Shown: positions 1 to 7,032, counted from the first letter of the stretch. The stretch is 9,823 nt of DNA from an uncultured Christensenellaceae bacterium (GCA_910588315.1 CAJUQF010000042.1:1596-11418), one strand, 5' to 3'. Numbers and translations: made by a program. The notes: generated by a model not told the origin, from the sequence alone.

Positions 1-1209
1 CGAGTCCGCGCCGGTCATATTGCACACGTCTTTGGCAAATTCTATAAGTCCCGCCTCCGCGCCGAGTCCTATCATAAGGCACGGTATATCGTTTTCGCGC
101 GCATATTTGGCGGCAACCTGTTTACCGTTAAACCCGCGTTCGCCGAATCCCGGACCGATAACGATACCGTTATACGCATCCAAAATAGTGGGAGTCTCTT
201 CCACTTTCGCCGCCGAAATCAGGGTGATATCGACAGACTCGTTTTTCAACAAGCCCGCAGTTTTGATCGCGTCGATCAACGACTGGTACGCAGTGACCTT
301 TTCCACGTATTTGCCGACAAGCGCGATATGCAGCGTGCTGTCGGATTGCTTTACGGCGTCGGCACGCGCGCACATGTCACGCCACGCGTCAAGCTTAGGC
401 TCGCGCTCTTCCATCTTGAGTTTGCTAAGCGCAACCTTTTCGAATCCCTGCTCGTGAAGTTTGAGCGGCACTCTGTAAATATTATCGGTAGTAACGCTTT
501 CCATTATGCCGGACTTATCGACGTTACAGAAAAGCGACAATTTCTTTTTCGCACCGTCGTCGAGCGGCTCGTCCGAACGGCACACTATAATATCCGGCTG
601 AATACCGATATTTTGCAATTCCTTGACCGAGTTCTGCGTAGGCTTGGTTTTATGTTCGCCGCTCATCTCGATTATAGGCACATACGTGATGTGTATGTAC
701 ACCGCATTGCCCTTGCCGAGTTCGCCGCGGCACTGACGTATGGCCTCCAAGTACGGATGGTTCTCGATATCGCCTACCACACCGCCTATCTCGCAGATAA
801 CAACGTCGGTCTCGGGGCGGTTGAGCGTATATAACGTGCGTTTGATCTCGCCGGTTATGTGCGGCACGACCTGAACGGATTCACCGTCGTACGCGCCTTC
901 ACGCTCCCTGCGAATAACGGCGGAATATATCTTGCCGCTCGTGATGTTGCTGTTTTCCGAAAGATTCTGATCGAGAAAACGCTCGTAGTGTCCTATAACG
1001 AGATCGCCCTCGCCGCCGTCGTCGGTCACGTAAACTTCGCCGTGCTGATACGGACTGAGGTACAGCGAGTCGACGTTGAAATACGGATCGAACTTGACCA
1101 TGTCGACCGTATAACCCTGCGCCTTGATGAGCATAGCCATACTCGCGGCTGTAATTCCCTTTCCCAATCCCGACACTACACCGCCGGTAACGAAAATAAA
1201 CTTAGACAT
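1..1209 (-). CDS. pyrG: CTP synthase-like protein, C-terminus cut by window edge; degenerate glutaminase site
   Basis: CTP synthases aminate UTP to CTP using ATP, with ammonia released from glutamine by a C-terminal class I amidotransferase domain. The first 403 residues are visible; the E. coli enzyme has about 545, so much of the amidotransferase domain is off-window. The synthetase domain is clear: N-terminal FIFVTGGVVSG followed by LGKGITAAS (P-loop-like), KFDPY (33-37 region), SPYQHGEV, GHYERF, VQVVPHIT, EIGG/VGDIE (E140, Mg2+ ligand), KTKPTQ (UTP loop) and IGIQPDI. Several key positions differ. Val71 stands where E. coli has Asp72 (Mg2+ ligand), and VDSLYLSP replaces the usual VDPGTMSP. 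In the amidotransferase domain, Pro353 replaces the oxyanion Gly351, Gly381 replaces the nucleophile Cys379, and Glu385 replaces Gln in the CLGMQ motif. The ATG at 1209-1207 is forced: an in-frame TAA lies three codons upstream. The family assignment is secure, but normal glutamine-dependent activity is doubtful. Confidence 0.93.
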   Translation of the reverse strand, partial: MSKFIFVTGGVVSGLGKGITAASMAMLIKAQGYTVDMVKFDPYFNVDSLYLSPYQHGEVYVTDDGGEGDLVIGHYERFLDQNLSENSNITSGKIYSAVIRREREGAYDGESVQVVPHITGEIKRTLYTLNRPETDVVICEIGGVVGDIENHPYLEAIRQCRGELGKGNAVYIHITYVPIIEMSGEHKTKPTQNSVKELQNIGIQPDIIVCRSDEPLDDGAKKKLSLFCNVDKSGIMESVTTDNIYRVPLKLHEQGFEKVALSKLKMEEREPKLDAWRDMCARADAVKQSDSTLHIALVGKYVEKVTAYQSLIDAIKTAGLLKNESVDITLISAAKVEETPTILDAYNGIVIGPGFGERGFNGKQVAAKYARENDIPCLMIGLGAEAGLIEFAKDVCNMTGADS

Positions 1210-1225
1210 GATATCTTATGCTTGT

Positions 1226-1231
1226 CCTCCT
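1226..1231 (-). promoter_or_regulatory. Ribosome binding site of the CTP synthase gene, unusually far from the start
   Basis: Minus strand reads AGGAGG, a perfect Shine-Dalgarno core, but 16 nt separate it from the ATG at 1209-1207, against a usual 5-9 nt. No in-frame upstream start is possible because of the TAA at 1216-1218, and no ATG, GTG or TTG sits at a better distance. The start ATG gives the expected family N-terminus, so the long spacing seems real. Confidence 0.6.
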
Positions 1232-1257
1232 GATTCGTTAAAGCTACAACACAGTTC

Positions 1258-1270
1258 TCCGCTTCGCGGA
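1258..1270 (-). other. Small perfect hairpin between the RnlA-like gene and pyrG
   Basis: Minus strand TCCGC-GAA-GCGGA forms a 5-bp GC-rich stem with a GAA triloop, starting 3 nt after the stop codon of the upstream gene. No U-run follows, so it is not a standard Rho-independent terminator. I see no convincing promoter in the 63-nt gap, so pyrG may be co-transcribed with the RnlA-like gene, with this hairpin as an intercistronic stem. Confidence 0.4.
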
Positions 1271-1272
1271 TA

Positions 1273-3183
1273 TCACATTTTAAAACCTATTTCTTTAAGT
1301 TTTATCGCGTTATACTCTACAACGTCGAGCAAGTGATTGAATATCGCAAGCGCGGTCTTTCTCTCCGGAATAGAGCGCGACATGTTACTGTCGGTATTAT
1401 CCGAGTGCGCAAAGAAGTTTCTCTGCGAAAAATATTCCGTGTACAGCGCAACCAATACTTCCGCGTATATGACGCTGCCTATGCGTTGGGTGTAACCCGT
1501 TTTGAGAATATACTTGCCGCTGTCGTCCTTATCGAACGCCTGCCCGATCATTTTGACCTTGATGCCTTCCGCGGCTTGCAGATCGAACACAAAACGCTCA
1601 AGCCCCCTGAATGCCGGAACAAGCAGCACCGAATAGTCCGAAAGATGCAGTCCGGTCTGAGAAAAATCGTGTATTCCGTACGAAAAATCTATTCGCGACT
1701 GCTCGGACAGATACGTATAAGCCGTCGGCAGTCTGCGTTTCAGTTTGTTCTGAACATCGGAAACTTTCTTTTCGGAATCGACGCCGGGATTGACAACGTA
1801 GTTTTCGAGCGCGGACGAATAATCGCTGTCGTGGCTTACCTGAGACATAACTTCGCCGAACAGATCGGAACGCTTGCCTTGAAGTTGCAACGTCATGCGC
1901 TTTGTGGCATAACGCAACAAAACCTTTTGCCCCGCGCCGTCGGATACGGTAAACATTTTAACTTCCTGCGGCGTACCGCCGAACTCCGTGCCGTCAGTCG
2001 TAACGGTCTTACCGTAAGACTTTAATCGCCGTATCGCGCCGTCCAAGGCCTCGGGCGGAAAGTTCTTTACCGAATAACCGTTTTTGTATTCCGGCAAATC
2101 CGTACCGGACGTAACGACAAGATCCTGCGCCGCACTCGCTTTAGGCGGTCTGCCGCGCTTGCGCTTTTCCGGCTGAGCGATCGGCATTATCGGCTCTTGA
2201 ACTATGTTGTATTGCGGTATCTGCGCTTCGACTTGCGGCAGTTTTGCCTTAGGCGGTCTGCCGCGTTTACGTTTTTCCGGCTGCGTCTGATCCTTGACGT
2301 CACCGGACGCGGAGCGCGTATTTATCTTGAAATCCTTGGTACTCGCCGTGCTGTCGTCTTCCGTTCCGAAAGATATTACGGCTTTGCGCGGTAACACACC
2401 CGGCGCTCTGCCGCCTACCGATATGGCTATGCCGACAGGCTTGACACTGTCCGTGCGCGGCTCCGGCTTTACTTCCCGACGCGCAGCCGCATTGAATACC
2501 ACTTTACTATCGTCCTGGCGCGGCATAGCCGGCTTTTGCGAATATTGAGCGGTAGAAGTTCTGTTCTCGCCGTACGACGGCAACGGACGTTTTTTTATCA
2601 CCTGCGGCGGATATATTTCGTCGCCGCTTATTTCGAATCCGTCGCGAATCGGCGGCTCTGTCTTTTTGCGTACGGTCTGGGGCGGATAAATTTCGTCAGT
2701 AGAAATAATTGCGCCCTTGGATGAAACGAACAGCGTAGGCGCAGGCGCGATATCCGGTCTGCGTATTATTCTTTCCGGGGACACAAATAACTTCGCGCGC
2801 GACCCGTTTTCCGTAATGCTTGTGATAACGTTATTGCCGCCCGATATGCGCTTGTTTACGGCGCGTCTCGTCGGTTGATTGGGCGGAACCGTTCCCTGCG
2901 ACGGAACAATCGACTTTTTTACGGTCTTGCCGTTTGTTCCGAATGAATCCAACAACATTTGAGCATAGTCTTCTCTGCCCGTAACGGACAGTATCTTTGC
3001 GGTTGTATCGTAAACCAGCGCGACGCGGTTGCCGTCCGCAAGGAAGGTATACCTGTCGTAATGCGATTTCATACTCGCTCTCACTTCGCCGCGCGGCACG
3101 AATACCGCCCTGTCTATCCGCCCGACAAACTTACTTACCTCACTGTCGTCGCACGGCGAAATATTAAATCTGACATTATCCAT
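1273..3183 (-). CDS. RnlA/LsoA-like HEPN RNase with long AT-hook linker
   Basis: 636 residues, no signal peptide or membrane segment, so cytoplasmic. The C-terminal part (about 475-636) resembles the C-terminal HEPN domain of the RnlA/LsoA toxins (RNase LS). It shows a YSVLLVPAFRGLE-type helix, then GQAFDKDD, KYILK, and the motif QRNFFAH, giving R588-x4-H593, the HEPN RNase signature, at the same place as in E. coli RnlA (compared from memory). Residues about 365-450, with TLQLQGKRSD, resemble the RnlA N-repeated domain, and residues 1-85, with ALVYDTTAKILSVTG, look like a second copy. Between them lies about 275 residues of low-complexity Pro/Lys/Arg/Ser-rich linker. It holds two identical AT-hook-like copies of QPEKRKRGRPPKA (301-313, 337-349) and two DEIYPPQ repeats (163-169, 188-194). 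RnlA itself is about 357 residues with no such linker. The ATG has GGAG 5 nt upstream. No RnlB-like antitoxin lies next to it. The function as an RNase is inferred from the motif; the target is unknown. Confidence 0.75.
   Translation of the reverse strand: MDNVRFNISPCDDSEVSKFVGRIDRAVFVPRGEVRASMKSHYDRYTFLADGNRVALVYDTTAKILSVTGREDYAQMLLDSFGTNGKTVKKSIVPSQGTVPPNQPTRRAVNKRISGGNNVITSITENGSRAKLFVSPERIIRRPDIAPAPTLFVSSKGAIISTDEIYPPQTVRKKTEPPIRDGFEISGDEIYPPQVIKKRPLPSYGENRTSTAQYSQKPAMPRQDDSKVVFNAAARREVKPEPRTDSVKPVGIAISVGGRAPGVLPRKAVISFGTEDDSTASTKDFKINTRSASGDVKDQTQPEKRKRGRPPKAKLPQVEAQIPQYNIVQEPIMPIAQPEKRKRGRPPKASAAQDLVVTSGTDLPEYKNGYSVKNFPPEALDGAIRRLKSYGKTVTTDGTEFGGTPQEVKMFTVSDGAGQKVLLRYATKRMTLQLQGKRSDLFGEVMSQVSHDSDYSSALENYVVNPGVDSEKKVSDVQNKLKRRLPTAYTYLSEQSRIDFSYGIHDFSQTGLHLSDYSVLLVPAFRGLERFVFDLQAAEGIKVKMIGQAFDKDDSGKYILKTGYTQRIGSVIYAEVLVALYTEYFSQRNFFAHSDNTDSNMSRSIPERKTALAIFNHLLDVVEYNAIKLKEIGFKM
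2137..2283 (-). repeat. Two copies of a 39-bp AT-hook-coding repeat
   Basis: Copies lie at 2137-2175 and 2245-2283 inside the RnlA-like gene. They encode the same 13 residues (QPEKRKRGRPPKA). The DNA differs at five positions, all synonymous by direct codon comparison. The core RGRP flanked by Lys/Arg is the classical AT-hook, which binds the minor groove of AT-rich DNA. Synonymous-only divergence suggests selection on the protein motif rather than a fresh duplication. Confidence 0.8.
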
Positions 3184-3252
3184 AATGACTCCGAAATTGC
3201 AGCCTCTTAAATTTATTATCCGATGTGTTTTTACCGACGAATATACCTATAA

Positions 3253-3281
3253 CATATATTCGATTTTCATATAAGTTTCAA
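3253..3281 (-). promoter_or_regulatory. Candidate sigma-A promoter of the RnlA-like gene
   Basis: On the minus strand TTGAAA (3281-3276) and TATATG (3258-3253) are separated by 17 nt, about 70 nt upstream of the ATG at 3183. The -35 is 5/6 and the -10 4/6 of consensus. The -35 lies about 10 nt downstream of the hairpin at 3292-3310, a position where a repressor could act. A second AT-rich TATAGG/TATATT stretch just downstream makes the exact -10 uncertain. Confidence 0.42.
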
Positions 3282-3291
3282 TGTTTGCGCG

Positions 3292-3310
3292 CGTCCAATT
3301 TGATTGGACG
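3292..3310. repeat. 8-bp perfect inverted repeat, 3-nt spacer
   Basis: CGTCCAAT (3292-3299), spacer TTG, ATTGGACG (3303-3310). It lies upstream of the candidate promoter of the RnlA-like gene and touches the next inverted repeat. It could be an operator half-site pair or an RNA hairpin. There is no U-run next to it on either strand. Confidence 0.6.
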
Positions 3311-3343
3311 ACGTGAATATACATTATATACATATTCACGTCG
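3309..3343. repeat. 12-bp perfect inverted repeat, 11-nt spacer
   Basis: CGACGTGAATAT (3309-3320) is matched by ATATTCACGTCG (3332-3343) around an AT-rich spacer. It sits between the terminator of the surface-protein gene and the promoter region of the RnlA-like gene, and overlaps the preceding repeat by 2 nt. The arm length and AT-rich centre would suit a dimeric repressor operator, or an additional read-through barrier. No protein that would bind it is identifiable. Confidence 0.6.
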
Positions 3344-3349
3344 CCGCGC

Positions 3350-3387
3350 AAAAAATTATAAGCGACCAAATTTTCGGTCGCTTATAA
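3350..3387 (-). terminator. Rho-independent terminator of the surface-protein gene
   Basis: Minus strand TTATAAGCGACC (3387-3376) and GGTCGCTTATAA (3367-3356) form a perfect 12-bp stem with an 8-nt loop, followed directly by six T residues (3355-3350). It begins 9 nt after the TAA stop of the surface-protein gene. It separates that transcript from the RnlA-like gene and pyrG. Confidence 0.92.
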
Positions 3388-3396
3388 CAAAAGTTC

Positions 3397-6300
3397 TTAT
3401 TTCTTGACCTTGCGGAAGCGTACGACGTAGATGATAACACCGGCAAGAAGTACGATCGCTACGATGATAAGAACAGTCGAAAGCGTTGTCCATGTCGTGG
3501 GAGACGAAGAACCTTGGCTCGCGACGGTAACGTTGTCGGTGAGCTGGTATTCATTGCCGACCGCATCTTTTACCGTGTAAACGATCTTGTAATCGCCTAC
3601 CTTGCTGAGCTTGATTTCGGAACCGTTGTTCTCTTTATCGGCATAGCCGGCAAACGAACCGGAAACGGTATGGCTGGACATTATATCGCCGGACGGATCG
3701 TAGATCTCTTTGGTGACTGTAATGCCCGTCGTGCTTTCTTCTTCTACAAGTTCGAACTTGGCGAACTTGAATACATCGCCTTCTTTCTTGGTGCCGGAAG
3801 TATTGGTGCCGCCTTTCGTAGTGAACACGGGAGCAAATACGTCGCCGACATTGATCGTGTACGTCACGGTCGCGGGTGTGGCATTTTTGTACGTTGCGGT
3901 ATACGTTACGGTATACGCGCCGTCTTTCGTAGCCTTGAAAGTCTTGTTGCCATCTTTCGTTTCGGTAAGATCGACGTCATAAGAATCGGGATCTTTTACT
4001 TCGATCTCTACCTTACCCATGCCGTTCTCGGTATAAGCTATCGCTTTGGGCAGGGTCACTTCCGCATCCTTCTCTTTATAAGAAGGCATCGTGTCTTGAA
4101 GTTCTACTACGGGCGCTGCCTCGTCGGTAACGGTGAAGTTGTAAACGCCTTCGCTCGCGCCACCGAAGTTAACGTCGTTTGCGAAATCAAACGCCGCATC
4201 GGTCTTGATCTTCTCGTCAGCGATATAGCCGTCCTGAACGCTGTACGAACCTTGGGTCAAAGCAGTGAATTCACTGCCCATAAGCGAGAACGTACCGCCG
4301 CTTATCTTGCGCGCAACATAGAACTTGCCTTCGGGTATGCCCTTTATAACTTCGTTATGAAGTTTATACTTGGTGTTTACGCTGCCCGTGGTACCTATCG
4401 AGGGTATAGCGGACTGAGTCTCGTTATCGTTGCCGGCTTTGGCGTTTACGCCCATAAGCGTGTAGCCGTAGACGTCGCTCTTGCCGTGTACGTCGAACAC
4501 GCGGATCGTCATAGTATAAGGTTTATCGGTAGTTGCTACTGCCGCCATGAACGCTATGTTCTGAACGTAGATAGTCGCAGGACCTTTTGTTTCTTTATCG
4601 GAAACGGTAACCGTCTCGAGCGTTACGCCTACGGGATTGCCGTTGGGATCGACGACCGAAACTTCGAATCCGGTAAACGCGCGCATATCGTAGTTTGCGG
4701 TGGTGACGGCGAATCTACCGGCATTGACCGTATCGCCGGCGGTGATAACATCACTGCCGTTTTCGTCGTTTACGAATTTGATATTTGCATTATACCCGAA
4801 ATTCTCCGTCGTCTCTTTGACGATCTTGGTAACTGCGGAGATCGTAGTAACGTCGTTCAAATCTTTTAACGCGATCTCTTCACCGTCTTTAACGGCGTTG
4901 GACTTGAAGTTGCCTACCTTGTCCTGCACGTAGACATAGAAGTAAAGGTTGTCGTTAAGTTCGAGTTCCGCTTCGTTTTCTTTACCTTCGTTGATAACGA
5001 CAAAGCGCTTGCCACCCGTCTTGGTTATAAGCTTGGCTTCTTCGCCGCCCTCGATATCGAGATAGTTATCGGTGATCGCCGCGTCGGTGTACATTCTGTA
5101 AACGAGCTGCGGACGGGTATCGTTGGCGTCGGAATAGACAGGGTACGGAACGGTAAAGGACTCGTCTGCCGCCGAAAGATATTCGGGAGCGGATACTTCC
5201 GCCGACGAAGGATCTGCTTTATCTTCGTACTCTTCTTTGAACGTTACGGTATAGGTTTTGGAAGAAGTGTTGTTCGCCTTATCGCGCGCACGGTACAACA
5301 CGGTGTACGTGCCGGCTTTGGACGACATCTCCTCGCCTTTTTTGTCCTTTCTCTGATAGTAATCGAAATTGAATACGAATCCGTCTTCTTTGGAGAACGT
5401 GAATTCTTTTTCTTCGGCATTATCTTTGTTTTTGTAAGTGTCGTTAGCCGAGATCTTGTTATCTTTATCGCTGAGAATATTCTTGAATTCGACAACCGTT
5501 CTGCTGTTGTCCGAGTCGGTAATACGGAAGTAGAGCGAGATCGCATTGTTCTCGTCGCCGTCGACTTTGTCTTTGTTGTCTACAACGGTGGGAACGGTAA
5601 ACTTGATCTTGTTCTGCATTTCGACTTCTTTGCCGTCTTTATCGGTGACGTTCTTGCCCCAGGTCTCGGGGATAAGATACTCGTCGACATTTTTGAAAAC
5701 GGGCGCGACGTGGTCGGCGACCGTGATATTGAACTCGTTTGTACCCGACTTGCCTACAGTGTTATCGAAAAGATATGCGTCGCTGTATGCGGTATATCTG
5801 ACTTTATAATCGCCTGCGACGGTGGGATAGAACGTCATAGACTTGTCGTTATCGAACTTAACGGGATCGTTTTGATGCTCATTGTACGCATATCCGTCGT
5901 CATTCACATCGACATTATTTACCGGCGTCTTGCCGTCGGGACCGATAACTTCGATCTCCACTCTTACGTTGTCGTCGTTGGTGTCCGTAGCTTTTGCAAC
6001 GGGAAGAGTGACGGGACGGTTGATAGACGCGTCGCTTTGAACACCCGAAACCGAAAGCTTCGGATTGCTGTTGTAATTTACGGTAGACTGCACATTGACG
6101 GTAAACGTCTTTGTGTAAAATTTAGTGCCGGCGGCGCCGCCGATCTTTGCGGAGTAAGTGATAAACACTTTGCCGTTTTGATCTTTCTTGAATTCGCCGA
6201 AAGTTACCTTTCCTTCGGTCTCTTGCTTGGAATACAATGCACCGAGCGAATCTTCGACCTTATAGATAACGTCATTGCCGGGATACTCGGTAAGAACGTT

Positions 6301-6783
6301 GTCGTCGTTATAGTACATCAAATACGCGGCGGGAAGATTGAAACCCTTATTCTTTTCCACATACGTAGGGATATCCGCACCGTTGCCTTCCACCCAAAGG
6401 AAATAATCCTTTTCGAAAGTTACTTTGACGTTGAAATCATACGATACTTTGCCGCTGTCATCGGCATACGTAAGCTTATATATACCCATTTGATTGGCAA
6501 CGACTTTGCTCTCGGCGGCTTTAGCCTCGATGACGTCGCCGTTGGGAGCGGTAACTTTAACACCTGCGGGGACAGTGATTTCCTTGCCGTATTCAACTTC
6601 GTTCTGAATGTTCAAGCCTGTCCCGAGCGTCACGTTGCCTGTTTCGGCTGTGACGGGTTCATCCGCAAAAACACGCATAGACATGGGTCTTGCGAAAGTA
6701 AAGCAGGTAATCAGCATAGCCAAACACAATATAAATACCGTGGCTGTTAGTCCGATTCGTTTGATCTTTCCGATTTTTTTCAT
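3397..6783 (-). CDS. Large membrane-anchored surface protein with Ig-like repeats
   Basis: 1128 residues. A basic start (MKKIGKIKR), a hydrophobic segment (about 11-30) and VFA before DEP at 38-43 give a likely signal peptide cleaved near residue 40. The C-terminus has one membrane helix (about 1101-1121) and a basic tail RFRKVKK, so the mature protein should be a type I membrane protein with a large extracellular part. No LPxTG sorting motif is present. The ectodomain is beta-rich, acidic and Asn/Asp/Thr-rich. A strand motif G-x-Y-x3-Y recurs near 100, 324, 491, 955 and 1063. Domain starts of the type D-x-x-A-P-V occur near 357, 888 and 981, as in bacterial Ig-like/HYR/DUF5011 modules. Residues about 650-885 are less clearly repetitive. 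It has its own promoter, SD (AGGAG, 12 nt before the ATG) and terminator, so it is monocistronic. Adhesion or envelope function is inference; the ligand is unknown. Confidence 0.85.
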   Translation of the reverse strand: MKKIGKIKRIGLTATVFILCLAMLITCFTFARPMSMRVFADEPVTAETGNVTLGTGLNIQNEVEYGKEITVPAGVKVTAPNGDVIEAKAAESKVVANQMGIYKLTYADDSGKVSYDFNVKVTFEKDYFLWVEGNGADIPTYVEKNKGFNLPAAYLMYYNDDNVLTEYPGNDVIYKVEDSLGALYSKQETEGKVTFGEFKKDQNGKVFITYSAKIGGAAGTKFYTKTFTVNVQSTVNYNSNPKLSVSGVQSDASINRPVTLPVAKATDTNDDNVRVEIEVIGPDGKTPVNNVDVNDDGYAYNEHQNDPVKFDNDKSMTFYPTVAGDYKVRYTAYSDAYLFDNTVGKSGTNEFNITVADHVAPVFKNVDEYLIPETWGKNVTDKDGKEVEMQNKIKFTVPTVVDNKDKVDGDENNAISLYFRITDSDNSRTVVEFKNILSDKDNKISANDTYKNKDNAEEKEFTFSKEDGFVFNFDYYQRKDKKGEEMSSKAGTYTVLYRARDKANNTSSKTYTVTFKEEYEDKADPSSAEVSAPEYLSAADESFTVPYPVYSDANDTRPQLVYRMYTDAAITDNYLDIEGGEEAKLITKTGGKRFVVINEGKENEAELELNDNLYFYVYVQDKVGNFKSNAVKDGEEIALKDLNDVTTISAVTKIVKETTENFGYNANIKFVNDENGSDVITAGDTVNAGRFAVTTANYDMRAFTGFEVSVVDPNGNPVGVTLETVTVSDKETKGPATIYVQNIAFMAAVATTDKPYTMTIRVFDVHGKSDVYGYTLMGVNAKAGNDNETQSAIPSIGTTGSVNTKYKLHNEVIKGIPEGKFYVARKISGGTFSLMGSEFTALTQGSYSVQDGYIADEKIKTDAAFDFANDVNFGGASEGVYNFTVTDEAAPVVELQDTMPSYKEKDAEVTLPKAIAYTENGMGKVEIEVKDPDSYDVDLTETKDGNKTFKATKDGAYTVTYTATYKNATPATVTYTINVGDVFAPVFTTKGGTNTSGTKKEGDVFKFAKFELVEEESTTGITVTKEIYDPSGDIMSSHTVSGSFAGYADKENNGSEIKLSKVGDYKIVYTVKDAVGNEYQLTDNVTVASQGSSSPTTWTTLSTVLIIVAIVLLAGVIIYVVRFRKVKK

Positions 6784-6795
6784 TTAGTCGATAAT

Positions 6796-6858
6796 CTCCT
6801 AATATGCTTTTGTACACATATACTGTAAAAGTATACTATTATGCAAAAAATTTGTCAA
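6796..6858 (-). promoter_or_regulatory. Sigma-A promoter and SD of the surface-protein gene
   Basis: Minus strand TTGACA (6858-6853), exactly 17 nt, then TATACT (6835-6830): a perfect -35 and a 5/6 -10. Transcription should begin near 6823, giving a leader of about 40 nt. The Shine-Dalgarno AGGAG is at 6800-6796, 12 nt before the ATG. The strength of the match suggests high constitutive expression. Confidence 0.85.
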
Positions 6859-6911
6859 ACATTTTTAATGCCATTATCCAAAAAGTTTGCATTTTGTTTT
6901 GTACGCCGTCG

Positions 6912-6947
6912 TCTTCCGGTCTTATCTATTATGAGATAGCCGAAAGA
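6912..6947. repeat. Interrupted hairpin upstream of the surface-protein promoter
   Basis: Plus strand TCTTCCGG (6912-6919) pairs with CCGAAAGA (6940-6947) with one mismatch. An inner stem TATCT (6923-6927)/AGATA (6934-6938) closes a 6-nt loop. There is no adjacent U-run on either strand. It lies about 55 nt upstream of the -35, so it could be part of the 3' end of the hom transcript or a regulatory DNA site. Confidence 0.4.
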
Positions 6948-7032
6948 TATTTATGCCGATGAATTATAAAGGGAATATTTTAATTAATTACCACGCCCAA
7001 TAGGATAGCTTCGTCACCGCGCTATGCGTTAT

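Noticed and set aside
3184..3396. RnlB-like antitoxin or small gene between the surface-protein and RnlA-like genes
   Set aside because: The 213-bp gap has stops in all frames, hairpins and a promoter. No open frame with an SD of useful length was seen on the minus strand.
3514..4869. Long open frame of 451 codons on the plus strand
   Set aside because: It lies antisense to the surface-protein gene, whose minus-strand frame has a signal peptide, repeats, promoter and terminator. The plus-strand product shows no recognisable domain and no ribosome binding site.
5710..6750. 346-codon open frame on the plus strand
   Set aside because: Antisense shadow of the N-terminal part of the surface-protein gene; no domain or motif recognised, and the codon pattern follows the opposite strand.
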